This document shows positions 35,504-43,833 of a stretch of 64,000 nt of DNA, one piece after another. Where the stretch lies: contig NZ_BSCT01000023.1 in the NCBI RefSeq assembly GCF_030159255.1, positions 1-64,000 on the forward strand, read 5' to 3'. Numbering within the stretch: the first letter of the stretch is position 1; each line of letters starts with the position of its first letter. The position numbers were made by a program, and so were the translations under genes. Source of the stretch: Bradyrhizobium sp. SSBR45G. GTDB lineage: Bacteria; Pseudomonadota; Alphaproteobacteria; Rhizobiales; Xanthobacteraceae. The notes below the pieces were generated by a model. That model was not told the DNA's origin. It was given only the letters and a program-made list of their open reading frames with translations, and ran no database searches.

Positions 35504-36118
35504 ATGCGACCCGCAAGCGCGGATCAGACGAGCGCGGATCGAAAGGGTTACGTCGCGCATCTGAGCGGCTTGCTCGCTCGCGCCGGACGCAGCGATGAGC
35601 AAGCCTTCGCCGAACTCCATGCTGCAACGATCGTGAAAATGAGGAAGACCGTGCGCGCTTTGCTGCCCTCCACGGCCGACCTCGACGACATCCTGCAGGA
35701 CGGTTACCTGAAGATCTGGCGGCACGCGGCGAGCTTCGATCCGTCGCGCGCCTCCCCCATCACCTGGATGTGCACGATCATGCGCAACACCGCGATCGAC
35801 GCACTGCGCGCCACCGGCGTGCCGACCTCGGAGCTCGACGAGGCGCTCTCGATCGCGGATCCAACCGCCGCCGACACGGGCGATGACTTCGACTACGCCC
35901 AGGCGGAACCAATCGCCCGCGAGGCGCTTGAGCGTCTGCCGGAAGAGCGGCGGCGCCTGCTTGCGCTCGCTTATCTCGAGGGCGAAAGCCGGACGCGGTT
36001 GTCGGAGCGGTTCGGCGTGCCGGTGGGCACCATCAAGACCTGGCTGCATCGCAGCCTGATCGCGGTGCGCAAGGACTGCCTTGGAAACGCCCGAGCCGTC
36101 GCCGCCGCGGCGGCCTGA
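35504..36118 (+). CDS. ECF sigma factor, SigK-like, without an adjacent anti-sigma gene
   Basis: The 204-residue ECF sigma has region 2 (STADLDDILQDGYLKIWRHAASFDPSRASPITWMCTIMRNTAIDALRA) and region 4 (YLEGESRTRLSERFGVPVGTIKTWLHRSL). A very strong ribosome site (GGAGGAGAG) precedes the ATG. The type resembles SigK-like factors, which normally have an RskA-type anti-sigma next door; none is here. It lies between chrR and the photolyase gene, which starts 16 bases after its stop, so the two are probably co-transcribed. Confidence 0.85.
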   Translation: MRPASADQTSADRKGYVAHLSGLLARAGRSDEQAFAELHAATIVKMRKTVRALLPSTADLDDILQDGYLKIWRHAASFDPSRASPITWMCTIMRNTAIDALRATGVPTSELDEALSIADPTAADTGDDFDYAQAEPIAREALERLPEERRRLLALAYLEGESRTRLSERFGVPVGTIKTWLHRSLIAVRKDCLGNARAVAAAAA

Positions 36119-36134
36119 CCTGCAGAATGATGCA

Positions 36135-37661
36135 ATGACCAGGACACCTGCCGTGAGACATCTCGTCGTCGTGCTGGGCGATCAGCTCGACGCGGATTCG
36201 GCTGCGTTCGACGGCTTCGATCCGGACCAGGACGTCGTGTTGCAGATGGAGGTCGCCGACGAGGCGACCTACGTTCCGCAGCACAAGATGCGGATCGCCT
36301 TCTTCTTCGCAGCGATGCGCCACTTCCACGCCGATCTCGAGTCGCGCGGCCGCACGGTGCATTACGTCCGGCTCGATGATCCCGCCAACACCGGCGCACT
36401 CGACAGCGAGATCGCGCGGCATCAGGCGGTGCTGCAGCCCCAGGCCACGATCGTGCTGGAGCCCGGCGACTGGCGCGTCCGCGAGAACCTGCGCAGGCTG
36501 CCTCAGCCGGTCGAATTCCGTCTCGATCGCCACTTCCTGTGCACGGCGGACGAGTTCGACGCCTTCACCGAGCGCCATCCGCGTCCGATCATGGAGACGT
36601 TCTACCGCGCGATGCGGCGCAAGACCGGGCTGCTGATCGACGAGGGCGGCCGGCCGATCGGCGGCAGCTGGAATTTCGATGCCGAGAATCGCAAGGGTTT
36701 TGGCAAGTCGCGGCCGCCCATCCCCGTCCCCCGATCCTACGCGCCTGACGCGATCACCCGCGACGTGCTCAAGCTGGTGGCGGCGCGCTTCTCCAACAGC
36801 CCAGGCAGGCTCGACGGCTTCGACCTGCCGGTAGCGCGCGTTGATGCGCTGACCGAGCTGTCGGACTTCGTCGCTTGGCGCCTCTCGCTGTTCGGCACCT
36901 ATCAGGATGCGATGCTGACCGATGAGCCGTTCCTGTATCATTCGCGGCTGTCGGGCGCGCTGAACCTGCACATGCTGAACCCGCGCGAGGTCGTCGACGC
37001 GGCGCTCGCCAACCGCAACGCGCCGCTGAACGCGCTCGAAGGCTTCGTACGCCAGATCATCGGCTGGCGCGAATTCGTGCGCGGCATCTACTGGCAGCGC
37101 ATGCCTCATTATGCCGAGGAGAACGCGCTGGACGCCGATCTGCCGATGCCGCGTTTCTACTGGACCGGCGAGACCGACATGCGCTGCCTGTCCCAGGCGA
37201 TCGGCCACACCATCGATCACGCCTATGCCCATCACATCGAGCGGCTGATGGTGCTCGGCCTGTTCACGATGCTGCTCGGCGTGCGTCCCTACGACGTGCA
37301 TCTGTGGCACATGTCAATGTTCCACGACGCCATCGACTGGGTGTCCCTGCCCAACACGCTCGGCATGAGCCAGCATGGCGATGGCGGCCTGGTCGGCACC
37401 AAGCCCTATGCGGCCTCGGGCCATTACATCGACCGCATGAGCGATCATTGCCGCAACTGCCGCTATGATCCGAAGCAGGCGACCGGCGACAAGGCCTGCC
37501 CGTTCACCACGCTGTATTGGAGCTTCCTCGCCAAGCACCGCCGCCGTTTCGCCAATAACGGCCGCATGCGCAACCAGTACGTCAATCTGGAGCGCCGCAG
37601 CGCCGCCGAGATCCGCGCCATCCGCAGCCACGCCGACACGATCACCGCCACGATGGTCTAG
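36135..37661 (+). CDS. phrB: Iron-sulfur bacterial cryptochrome/photolyase (PhrB-like)
   Basis: The 508-residue FeS-BCP family protein has an N-terminal Rossmann antenna domain and a C-terminal FAD domain. The four cluster cysteines are Cys351 (DMRCLSQ), Cys439 and Cys442 (HCRNC) and Cys455 (KACPF), essentially the spacing of Agrobacterium PhrB (350, 438, 441, 454). Members repair (6-4) photoproducts and use a ribityllumazine antenna. I chose the ATG at 36135; an in-frame ATG at 36081 would overlap the sigma gene. The gene follows the second ECF gene and is probably part of the RpoE light-stress regulon. Confidence 0.93.
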   Translation: MTRTPAVRHLVVVLGDQLDADSAAFDGFDPDQDVVLQMEVADEATYVPQHKMRIAFFFAAMRHFHADLESRGRTVHYVRLDDPANTGALDSEIARHQAVLQPQATIVLEPGDWRVRENLRRLPQPVEFRLDRHFLCTADEFDAFTERHPRPIMETFYRAMRRKTGLLIDEGGRPIGGSWNFDAENRKGFGKSRPPIPVPRSYAPDAITRDVLKLVAARFSNSPGRLDGFDLPVARVDALTELSDFVAWRLSLFGTYQDAMLTDEPFLYHSRLSGALNLHMLNPREVVDAALANRNAPLNALEGFVRQIIGWREFVRGIYWQRMPHYAEENALDADLPMPRFYWTGETDMRCLSQAIGHTIDHAYAHHIERLMVLGLFTMLLGVRPYDVHLWHMSMFHDAIDWVSLPNTLGMSQHGDGGLVGTKPYAASGHYIDRMSDHCRNCRYDPKQATGDKACPFTTLYWSFLAKHRRRFANNGRMRNQYVNLERRSAAEIRAIRSHADTITATMV

Positions 37662-37669
37662 GCCCCGAC

Positions 37670-37691
37670 CGCCCGGCTTGCTGGCCGGGCG
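37670..37691 (+). terminator. Possible weak terminator hairpin after the photolyase gene
   Basis: An 8-base stem (CGCCCGGC with GCCGGGCG) closes a 6-base loop. It lies 9 bases after the stop but has no T-run, so it may only stabilise the 3' end. Confidence 0.35.
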
Positions 37692-37759
37692 CCGATCGGT
37701 CATATCTTGGGTGATTCCATCCCGCCTCTGCCGAGATCCATGACCGGAAGTCCCCTGGA

Positions 37760-39043
37760 ATGACCACGGCCATCGTCGCCGTCTTCGCCCTCGCCTATGC
37801 CGTGGTGGCGCTGGAGCATCCGTTTCGGATCAACAAGGCGGCCACCGCGCTGGTTGCCGCAGGGCTGATGTGGACCATCTATGCGCTCACGGGCGGGGCC
37901 ACGGCGCAGGTCGCGGCCGAACTCAACGACTCCGTGGCCTCGACCGCACAGATCATCTTCTTCCTGATCGGCGCCATGACCATCGTCGAGGTCATCGACG
38001 CCCATCACGGCTTCGAGGTCGTGACCGCGCTGATCCGGACCCGCAATCAGGTCACCCTGGTCTGGCTGGTCGGCTTCGTGACCTTCTTCCTCAGCGCCAT
38101 GCTCGACAATCTCACCACCGCGATCGTGATGGTGTCGCTGATGAAGAAGCTGTCCGGCCGCGACGAGGATCGGCTGGTGTTCGCGGCCATCATCGTCATC
38201 GCCGCCAATGCCGGCGGCGCCTGGTCGGCGATCGGCGACGTCACCACCACCATGCTGTGGATCGGCGGCCAGATCACCCCGCTGGCGATCATGAAAGCCG
38301 TCTTCATCCCTTCGCTGTTAAACCTCGTGGTGCCACTCGCCGCCGTGAGCTTCACCTTGCGCGGCCAGCAGCTCGTTGCGCCCGCCTCCGCCGGCCTCGC
38401 CTCGATCAGCCCGATCCTGCCGTTCGAGCGCAATCTGATGTTCGTGCTCGGCCTCGGCGCGCTGGTGCTGGTGCCGGCGTTCAAGGCATTGACTGGCCTG
38501 CCGCCGTTCATGGGCATCCTGTTCGGCCTCGGCCTGCTCTGGCTGGTCGGCGAGATCGTCCATCGCGAGAAGGCCTCCGAGCAGAAGCAGCGCCTGACCC
38601 TGGTGCATGCGCTGACCCGGATCGACATGCCCTCGATCGTCTTCTTCATCGGCATCCTGCTCGCGGTCGCAGCCCTCGAGCACACCCACATCCTGCAGGC
38701 GCTGGCGCAATGGCTCGACCGCACGGTCGGCCGTCTCGACCTGATCGTGATCGTGCTTGGCCTGGCCAGTGCCGTGATCGACAACGTGCCGCTGGTCGCG
38801 GCCTCGATGGGCATGTACAGCCTGAACCAGTATCCGCCGGACAGTTTCCTGTGGGAGTTCGTCGCCTACTGCGCCGGCACCGGCGGCTCGATCCTGATCA
38901 TCGGCTCGGCGGCGGGCGTCGCCGCGATGGGGCTCGAGACCATCCACTTCTTCTGGTACGTGCGCCGCATCAGCGGCATCGCCCTGCTCGGCTATTTTGC
39001 GGGGGCCTGCGCCTACATTCTGCAATATCATTTGACGCATTGA
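37760..39043 (+). CDS. nhaD: NhaD-type sodium:proton antiporter
   Basis: The 427-residue polytopic membrane protein of the ion-transporter superfamily has 10-12 helices. Hallmarks of NhaD are the acidic/Asn-rich segments FLSAMLDNLTTAIVMVSLMKKL and NAGGAWSAIGDVTTTMLWI, and the paired later segment LASAVIDNVPLVAASMGM. It exchanges external protons for internal sodium. The next gene starts 8 bases after its stop, so they may share a transcript. Confidence 0.85.
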   Translation: MTTAIVAVFALAYAVVALEHPFRINKAATALVAAGLMWTIYALTGGATAQVAAELNDSVASTAQIIFFLIGAMTIVEVIDAHHGFEVVTALIRTRNQVTLVWLVGFVTFFLSAMLDNLTTAIVMVSLMKKLSGRDEDRLVFAAIIVIAANAGGAWSAIGDVTTTMLWIGGQITPLAIMKAVFIPSLLNLVVPLAAVSFTLRGQQLVAPASAGLASISPILPFERNLMFVLGLGALVLVPAFKALTGLPPFMGILFGLGLLWLVGEIVHREKASEQKQRLTLVHALTRIDMPSIVFFIGILLAVAALEHTHILQALAQWLDRTVGRLDLIVIVLGLASAVIDNVPLVAASMGMYSLNQYPPDSFLWEFVAYCAGTGGSILIIGSAAGVAAMGLETIHFFWYVRRISGIALLGYFAGACAYILQYHLTH

Positions 39044-39051
39044 GCGAGCCC

Positions 39052-41091
39052 ATGAGGCCGTTGCACGTTCTTGCAACCATCGCGGCCGCGCTGCTGATCG
39101 GCGCAGGCGGCGGTCATGCCGACGAGACCACGCTGAAGAGCGGCTACGCGCTCGGCGCCGCCACCTGCGGCGATGGCACCCTCACCTTCCCGCGGCTGCG
39201 CATCGACATGAAGTCCGGCTTCTGCGCCGGCCTCGTCGCCAGCCGCGACGATGGCCTGAAATTCCCTCGCAACATTGTGCAGATTCCGGGCACGCCGCTG
39301 TTCGTGGTCGCCGACATGGGCGGCTGGGGCCATGACGACGGCCGGCTCCTGATCCTCGATCCCGCAGCACCTGCGGGCCAGCGCCTGCGCGAAGCCATTA
39401 CGCGACTGTCCTATCCGTTCGGCCTCGCCGCCGGTCCCGACGGCAAGATCTACGCGTCGACCGATACGTCGATCTTCCGCTTCGATCCTCTTGCCACCAA
39501 TCCAAAAGCAACGGTCGAGACCATCATCCGCGATCTGCCCGGACGGCGCCTCACCTTGCCCGACGGCGTGAGCATCACGGAGAGCGCGCATCCGCTGAAG
39601 GCGTTCGCCTTCGACCGCACCGGCCGGCTGTTCGTCAACATCGGCTCGCACAGCGACAACTGCCTATCATCTGCGCCGGATCGCTGCGCCGCCGGCGAAG
39701 GCGCTTCCCCCCTGGCGTCAATCTGGCTGTTCACGCCGCCCGCCGGCGGCGTGTTTCCGGCGCTGACATCCGGCGATCCCGATCCGCCGCATCAGGTGTT
39801 CGCGCGCGGCCTGCGCAATTCGATGGCGCTGGCGTTGCATCCGCGCTTTCCCGATCCCGGCACGGCCTTCCTGCAGGGCGAGAACGCGCGCGACCTGCAG
39901 GACGTGTTTGCGCCGAATGAGGAGATCAACGCCATCGAACAGGGCCGCCACTACGGCTGGCCCTATTGCTACGACCTGACAACGCCGAGCCCCGAATTCA
40001 AGCGGGTGCTACAGTCAGGCAGCTACAAGGACTTCTGCAACACGACCGCGCTCTACAGGCAGCCCTGGTCGCTGCTGCCACCGCATGGCGCGCCGCTCGG
40101 CATGCTCTACTACACGGCCGACCGCTTCGAGGATCTGAAAGGCAAGCTGCTGGTCGGCCTGCACGGCTACCGCGCGACCGGCAGCCGCCTGCTCGCCTAT
40201 GAGGTCGACGAGCGCGGCTTCCCGAAAGTGACCCCGGCTCCAGTGCGCTATCATGTGAGCTGCACCGCCGAGCCGACCCGCGCCTTCCAGACTGCTGCAG
40301 GCCCGGCGCCGGCCGCCGCATTTGAGGAGCTCATCGCCGGCTGGCATCGCGTCAACGGTATCCGGCCGCAGGGCGCGCCGGTCGGCATCACCGTGGCCGA
40401 CGACGGCGCGATCTGGCTGGTCGAGGACAAGAACCAGACCGTGATCCGCATCGACCGCTCCAGCGACGCCACACCCGAGCCGCTGCCCTGCGATGTCAGA
40501 AGCGAAGCGCTGATCGACCGGCTGGCGGCCTTGGCCATGCAGGACGCCGCGAGCCGCGCGCGACTGACAACCATCCGAAAGGAGCTGGTCGAGAAACATT
40601 GCAGCGGCTGCCATGCGGATTTCGGCCTCAAGGCAGAGCAATCCGAGTCAGAGAAAGACCGGGCGATGCTGCGCTTCATGCTGGCACAGGACGGCTGGAT
40701 CACCCCCGGCGATCCCGATGCCGGCCGGCTGCGGCAGCGCTTGCGGGGCCTCGGCGCCGAACGGCAGATGCCGCCGGGCGGCAACCTCATCAAAACGGAA
40801 CCCGGCTATGCCAGATTGCTTGACGTCACCGACGCGTTCGTCGCGCGGATGGTTCCGGGCACCCGCATGCGGGTGAAAGCGGGTGGTCCGCCACATCGCA
40901 AATTCTTCGCCGCCGACGGCCGCGAATGCGGCGACATTCCGTTCGGCAAGATCGTCGTGGTGACGGAGCGGTCTGCCGTCAATAAGCCCGGCTTCAGCCG
41001 TTTCGTCCGGCCGGCCGACATCCATCTCAACGGCACCTGCACGGACGATCATGGCTATTACATCCAACAGCAATTCCTGGTGCCGCTCTGA
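39052..41091 (+). CDS. PQQ-type sugar dehydrogenase-like protein with C-terminal cytochrome c domain
   Basis: The 679-residue secreted protein has a signal peptide ending near GGGHADET (about residue 25), a six-bladed propeller of the glucose/sorbosone dehydrogenase family (about 60-480, for example FARGLRNSMALALHPRFP and NAIEQGRHYGWPYCYD), and then a cytochrome c segment with the heme site Cys-x2-Cys-His (HCSGCHADFG, about 517-521), with a possible Met ligand in AERQMPPGG. A periplasmic oxidoreductase passing electrons to its own heme is likely; the substrate is unknown. Eleven or more cysteines suggest disulfide bonds. Confidence 0.8.
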   Translation: MRPLHVLATIAAALLIGAGGGHADETTLKSGYALGAATCGDGTLTFPRLRIDMKSGFCAGLVASRDDGLKFPRNIVQIPGTPLFVVADMGGWGHDDGRLLILDPAAPAGQRLREAITRLSYPFGLAAGPDGKIYASTDTSIFRFDPLATNPKATVETIIRDLPGRRLTLPDGVSITESAHPLKAFAFDRTGRLFVNIGSHSDNCLSSAPDRCAAGEGASPLASIWLFTPPAGGVFPALTSGDPDPPHQVFARGLRNSMALALHPRFPDPGTAFLQGENARDLQDVFAPNEEINAIEQGRHYGWPYCYDLTTPSPEFKRVLQSGSYKDFCNTTALYRQPWSLLPPHGAPLGMLYYTADRFEDLKGKLLVGLHGYRATGSRLLAYEVDERGFPKVTPAPVRYHVSCTAEPTRAFQTAAGPAPAAAFEELIAGWHRVNGIRPQGAPVGITVADDGAIWLVEDKNQTVIRIDRSSDATPEPLPCDVRSEALIDRLAALAMQDAASRARLTTIRKELVEKHCSGCHADFGLKAEQSESEKDRAMLRFMLAQDGWITPGDPDAGRLRQRLRGLGAERQMPPGGNLIKTEPGYARLLDVTDAFVARMVPGTRMRVKAGGPPHRKFFAADGRECGDIPFGKIVVVTERSAVNKPGFSRFVRPADIHLNGTCTDDHGYYIQQQFLVPL

Positions 41092-41107
41092 CGATACGAG
41101 CGTGAAT

Positions 41108-41247
41108 CGTAGGGTGGGCAAAGCGGCGCCGTCAGGCGGCGCGTGCCCACCGGCCGGGGACACCGGTGCTGATGACGGTGGGCACGGCGCGCACGAGACC
41201 GTGCTCGGGCGCGAGCAGCGTCGCATCGCGCCTTTGCCCACCCTACG
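41108..41247. repeat. REP-like repeat, family D, in front of the SMP-30 gene
   Basis: Outer arms of 16 bases, CGTAGGGTGGGCAAAG (41108-41123) and CTTTGCCCACCCTACG (41232-41247), enclose a second inverted pair, GTGCCCACCG (41143-41152) and CGGTGGGCAC (41176-41185). A partial copy is at 4684-4721. The element fills the whole gap between two genes. Confidence 0.85.
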
Positions 41248-41251
41248 CATC

Positions 41252-42166
41252 GTGCGCTGGGCGGCAGTGGTCATGCTATCCCTGGCAGCCGTTCCTGCCC
41301 TCGCCGCGCCAAAGCTGTTCGAGAGCACGCAGCTCACACCCTCAGGCGAATACACCTTCGGCATCGAAGGCCCCGCGGTCGACCGCGAAGGCAATCTGTT
41401 CGTCGTGAATTTCGGCAAGGCCGGCACGATCGGCAAGCTCGCTCCCGAGGCCGCGGCTTCCGAAAAGTTCACCGAGCTGCCCGAAGGCAGCATCGGCAAT
41501 GCCATCCGCATCGATGCCACGGGCACGATGTTCGTCGCCGACTACAAGCGCCACAACATCTTCGCCATCGCGCCCGGCACGACCGAGCCCCGCCTCGTGT
41601 TTCATGCCGACGACATGAGCCAGCCCAACGACATCACCTTGGCTCGCGACGGCACGATCTATGCGAGCGATCCGAACTGGAAGGCGCGCAGCGGCCGCAT
41701 CTGGCGGATCGCGAAGGGGCCGGATGGAGCGATGCAGGGCGTGAGCATGACGGCGCCACGCGCGATGGGCACCGCCAACGGCATCGATCTCAGTCCCGAT
41801 GGCCGCACGCTCTATGTCGGCGAATCCAACAGCGGCGAGATCTGGTCCTACCTGATCCAGGGTGATGCGCTGGCCCAGCCCAGGCTGATCGCACGGTTCG
41901 AGCCGAACACGATCGACGGCCTGCGCACCGATGCCAGTGGCCGACTGTTCGTCGCACGCATTCTGAAAGGGGCCATCGCCGTGCTCGCACCGGACGGGCG
42001 CGTCGTGCGCGAGATCACGCTGAAAGCCAAGGAACCGACCAACCTCGCCTTCGGCGGCAGCGACGGCAAGACCGTGTTCGTGACCCAGCGCCAGGGCGGC
42101 TTCGTCGAGTCGTTCCGGACTGACGTCGAGGGCCGCGAGCACTGCCTGCAGATGAGGAAGTGCTGA
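41252..42166 (+). CDS. Secreted SMP-30/gluconolactonase-like beta-propeller protein
   Basis: The 304-residue protein starts at a GTG and has a signal peptide (WAAVVMLSLAAVPALAAPK). The rest is a six-bladed propeller of the SMP-30/gluconolactonase family: GIEGPAVDREGNLFVVNF, SQPNDITLARDGTIYASDPNW, TANGIDLSPDGRTLYVGESNSGEIW, and NTIDGLRTDASGRLFVARI. The Asn and Asp in these segments are candidate metal ligands. Lactonase activity is plausible, in line with the sugar dehydrogenase-like neighbour. The GTG lies four bases after the repeat and has no clear ribosome site; the ATG at 41273 would truncate the signal peptide. Confidence 0.75.
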   Translation: MRWAAVVMLSLAAVPALAAPKLFESTQLTPSGEYTFGIEGPAVDREGNLFVVNFGKAGTIGKLAPEAAASEKFTELPEGSIGNAIRIDATGTMFVADYKRHNIFAIAPGTTEPRLVFHADDMSQPNDITLARDGTIYASDPNWKARSGRIWRIAKGPDGAMQGVSMTAPRAMGTANGIDLSPDGRTLYVGESNSGEIWSYLIQGDALAQPRLIARFEPNTIDGLRTDASGRLFVARILKGAIAVLAPDGRVVREITLKAKEPTNLAFGGSDGKTVFVTQRQGGFVESFRTDVEGREHCLQMRKC

Positions 42167-42320
42167 TTCAGCCCAACGCCGCATCAGGCCAATTCAGGCG
42201 ACCATGAGGGCCCTGCCCTTACACCAAACGATGGCGCATGGAACTTCGGACTTGCCCGCTCGATCGGGGCATCGCTACATTGCCGGCAACTGATGAATTC
42301 AGTCGGCGATGGGGGCATAG

Positions 42321-43121
42321 GTGGCAAAGAACGTCGTGTTTCCGGCAGTCGTTCTTGCGATCATCGGCATCGCTCTTGTCGTCCTTGCCGTCCTGGCCAT
42401 CTCCGTTTTTCGCCTGCCACGCTGGATCGGATTGGTCGCTCTTGTCGTCTGGCTGATCATCCACTGCGTCTATCTTCTGTTCCTTCCCCGACCAAAGCAG
42501 AACACCGACCTGCTGGCGGAGATCCTGGACGAGCCGGCCAAGACGTCGCCGGTCATCGAACGGGTGATGGCGATCATGCTCAGCATCGTGCTTTTCATCG
42601 CGTTTCGCAGCCTGGTTTTCCAGCCCGAGGTCGTCGCTGGGCCTTCGATGCTTCCGGGGCTTCACGACGGGCAGGCATTCTTCATTTCGAAATCTGCCTA
42701 TGGCTACGGCCGATATTCCTTTCCGCTCGGCATCGTGGATTTCGACGGTCGTTTTCTCGCAGCGAAACCGGAGTTGGGTGATGTCATCGTCTATCGCAAT
42801 TCCACGACTGCCGAAGATGCGATCGGTCGGGTCGTAGGACTGGAGAACGACCAGATCGAAATCGCAAACGGATTCGTTCGGGTCAACGGCACGCCGGCCC
42901 AGCTCGAAGACGGCGGACACATGAATCCGAACATTCGCCGCGAAACATTGCCGAACGGCGTCGGTTACGACGTGCGCTTCAACGGAACCATGTCGAATGT
43001 CCCTGCGTATCGCGTAGCATCAGGAAAAGTCCTGGTGATTGGCGACAATCGCGAGCGTTCCGCACCGACCGTCGTGCCGCTCCAAACGATCATTGGAAAA
43101 GTGGCATTTCAACCCAGATGA
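42321..43121 (+). CDS. Signal peptidase I-like protein with Arg in place of the catalytic Lys
   Basis: The 266-residue S26 family protein has three hydrophobic segments (about 7-30, 36-56, 82-98), the catalytic Ser109 in GPSMLP, and the GDNRERSAP motif near the end. In box D, where the general base lysine normally sits (GDVVVFK), the sequence is GDVIVYR, so Arg159 replaces Lys. It is encoded by CGC, so this is not a reading ambiguity. It starts at a GTG. It is not next to rnc or era, as the main lepB gene usually is, so this is an extra, divergent homologue and may be inactive or specialised. Confidence 0.8.
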   Translation: MAKNVVFPAVVLAIIGIALVVLAVLAISVFRLPRWIGLVALVVWLIIHCVYLLFLPRPKQNTDLLAEILDEPAKTSPVIERVMAIMLSIVLFIAFRSLVFQPEVVAGPSMLPGLHDGQAFFISKSAYGYGRYSFPLGIVDFDGRFLAAKPELGDVIVYRNSTTAEDAIGRVVGLENDQIEIANGFVRVNGTPAQLEDGGHMNPNIRRETLPNGVGYDVRFNGTMSNVPAYRVASGKVLVIGDNRERSAPTVVPLQTIIGKVAFQPR

Positions 43122-43245
43122 ACGCGGGCTTGATCCCGGTTACGATCAATGTCGTAGCGCTGACCCCGGACCCATACGCCGCAGCGGGAGTGATAGGCGC
43201 GATGTTGCTATCAGCATGCCGCCCAACACTCAGTCGGGGTTGTCA

Positions 43246-43265
43246 GTCCCGGCTTTCGCCGGGAC
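43246..43265. repeat. Short palindromic repeat, CCCGGC/GCCGGG type
   Basis: GTCCCGGC-TTTC-GCCGGGAC forms a perfect 8-base stem. It resembles the GTCCCGGCGAAAGCCGGGAC elements common in Bradyrhizobium intergenic DNA. It lies between convergent genes. Confidence 0.6.
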
Positions 43266-43350
43266 GACACTATTTGTTTGGCGACAGCTTGCATCTCATC
43301 TGCGCATGTGTGCCCGGCCGCGAGGTACGCAAGACGCGCGTCGAGGTCCC

Positions 43351-43722
43351 TTACCGCCCGTACACGACCGGCGCGCGGCGGAAGAACACCGGCGGCGGCA
43401 GGTCGCGCTGCCAGACGCGGCCGTCGTCGAACTGGATGCGCATGCCGTCGGGCGAATACACCGCGCTTTCGTCACGCGCATCGATCCAGAGCCGGCTGTT
43501 CGGCGCATTCCAGTCCGGCCAGGCCTGCAGGGACTCGCCGGTCTCGGTGGTCAGATTCACGGCATCGCCGTTCTGCGTCACGAAGGCCGGCGCGCCGATC
43601 ATGCCGTCACGGCACATCTGGATGCAGCGGTAGGTCCCGGTGAGGTTGGTCGTCGGCTGGGCCGAGGCGCTGCCGGCGACACAGACGCTCAGCAGGCCAA
43701 AAATGATTGCAGCACGCTTCAT
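43351..43722 (-). CDS. Small secreted protein of unknown function
   Basis: The 123-residue protein starts at the ATG at 43722 (MKRAAIIF), preceded by GGAG. It has a signal peptide ending near SASAQP (about residue 22). The mature part has two close cysteines (TYRCIQMCRDGMIG) and an acidic/aromatic C-terminal half. I do not recognise the family. It is transcribed on the minus strand, 111 bases upstream of the point where the transglutaminase gene ends. Confidence 0.7.
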   Translation of the reverse strand: MKRAAIIFGLLSVCVAGSASAQPTTNLTGTYRCIQMCRDGMIGAPAFVTQNGDAVNLTTETGESLQAWPDWNAPNSRLWIDARDESAVYSPDGMRIQFDDGRVWQRDLPPPVFFRRAPVVYGR

Positions 43723-43833
43723 CTCGATCACTCCATCGCTCGAAAGGGTCAGCCAGCCCCCGTTCGGGCCCCTCGGACGGATCAAGCGCGATGCGAGAGA
43801 AATGTTCCGGCCGTTGCGGCTCCGGGAACGGCC

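Noticed and set aside
37870-39051. In-frame 394-codon extension upstream of the PQQ-type gene
   Set aside because: It overlaps nhaD in another frame and reads as low-complexity Arg-rich sequence. The signal peptide begins at 39052.
43131-43158. TGATCC-N16-CGTAGC, resembling the RpoE promoter
   Set aside because: The spacing fits but the -10 differs, and there is no plus-strand gene downstream, only convergent genes and a repeat.
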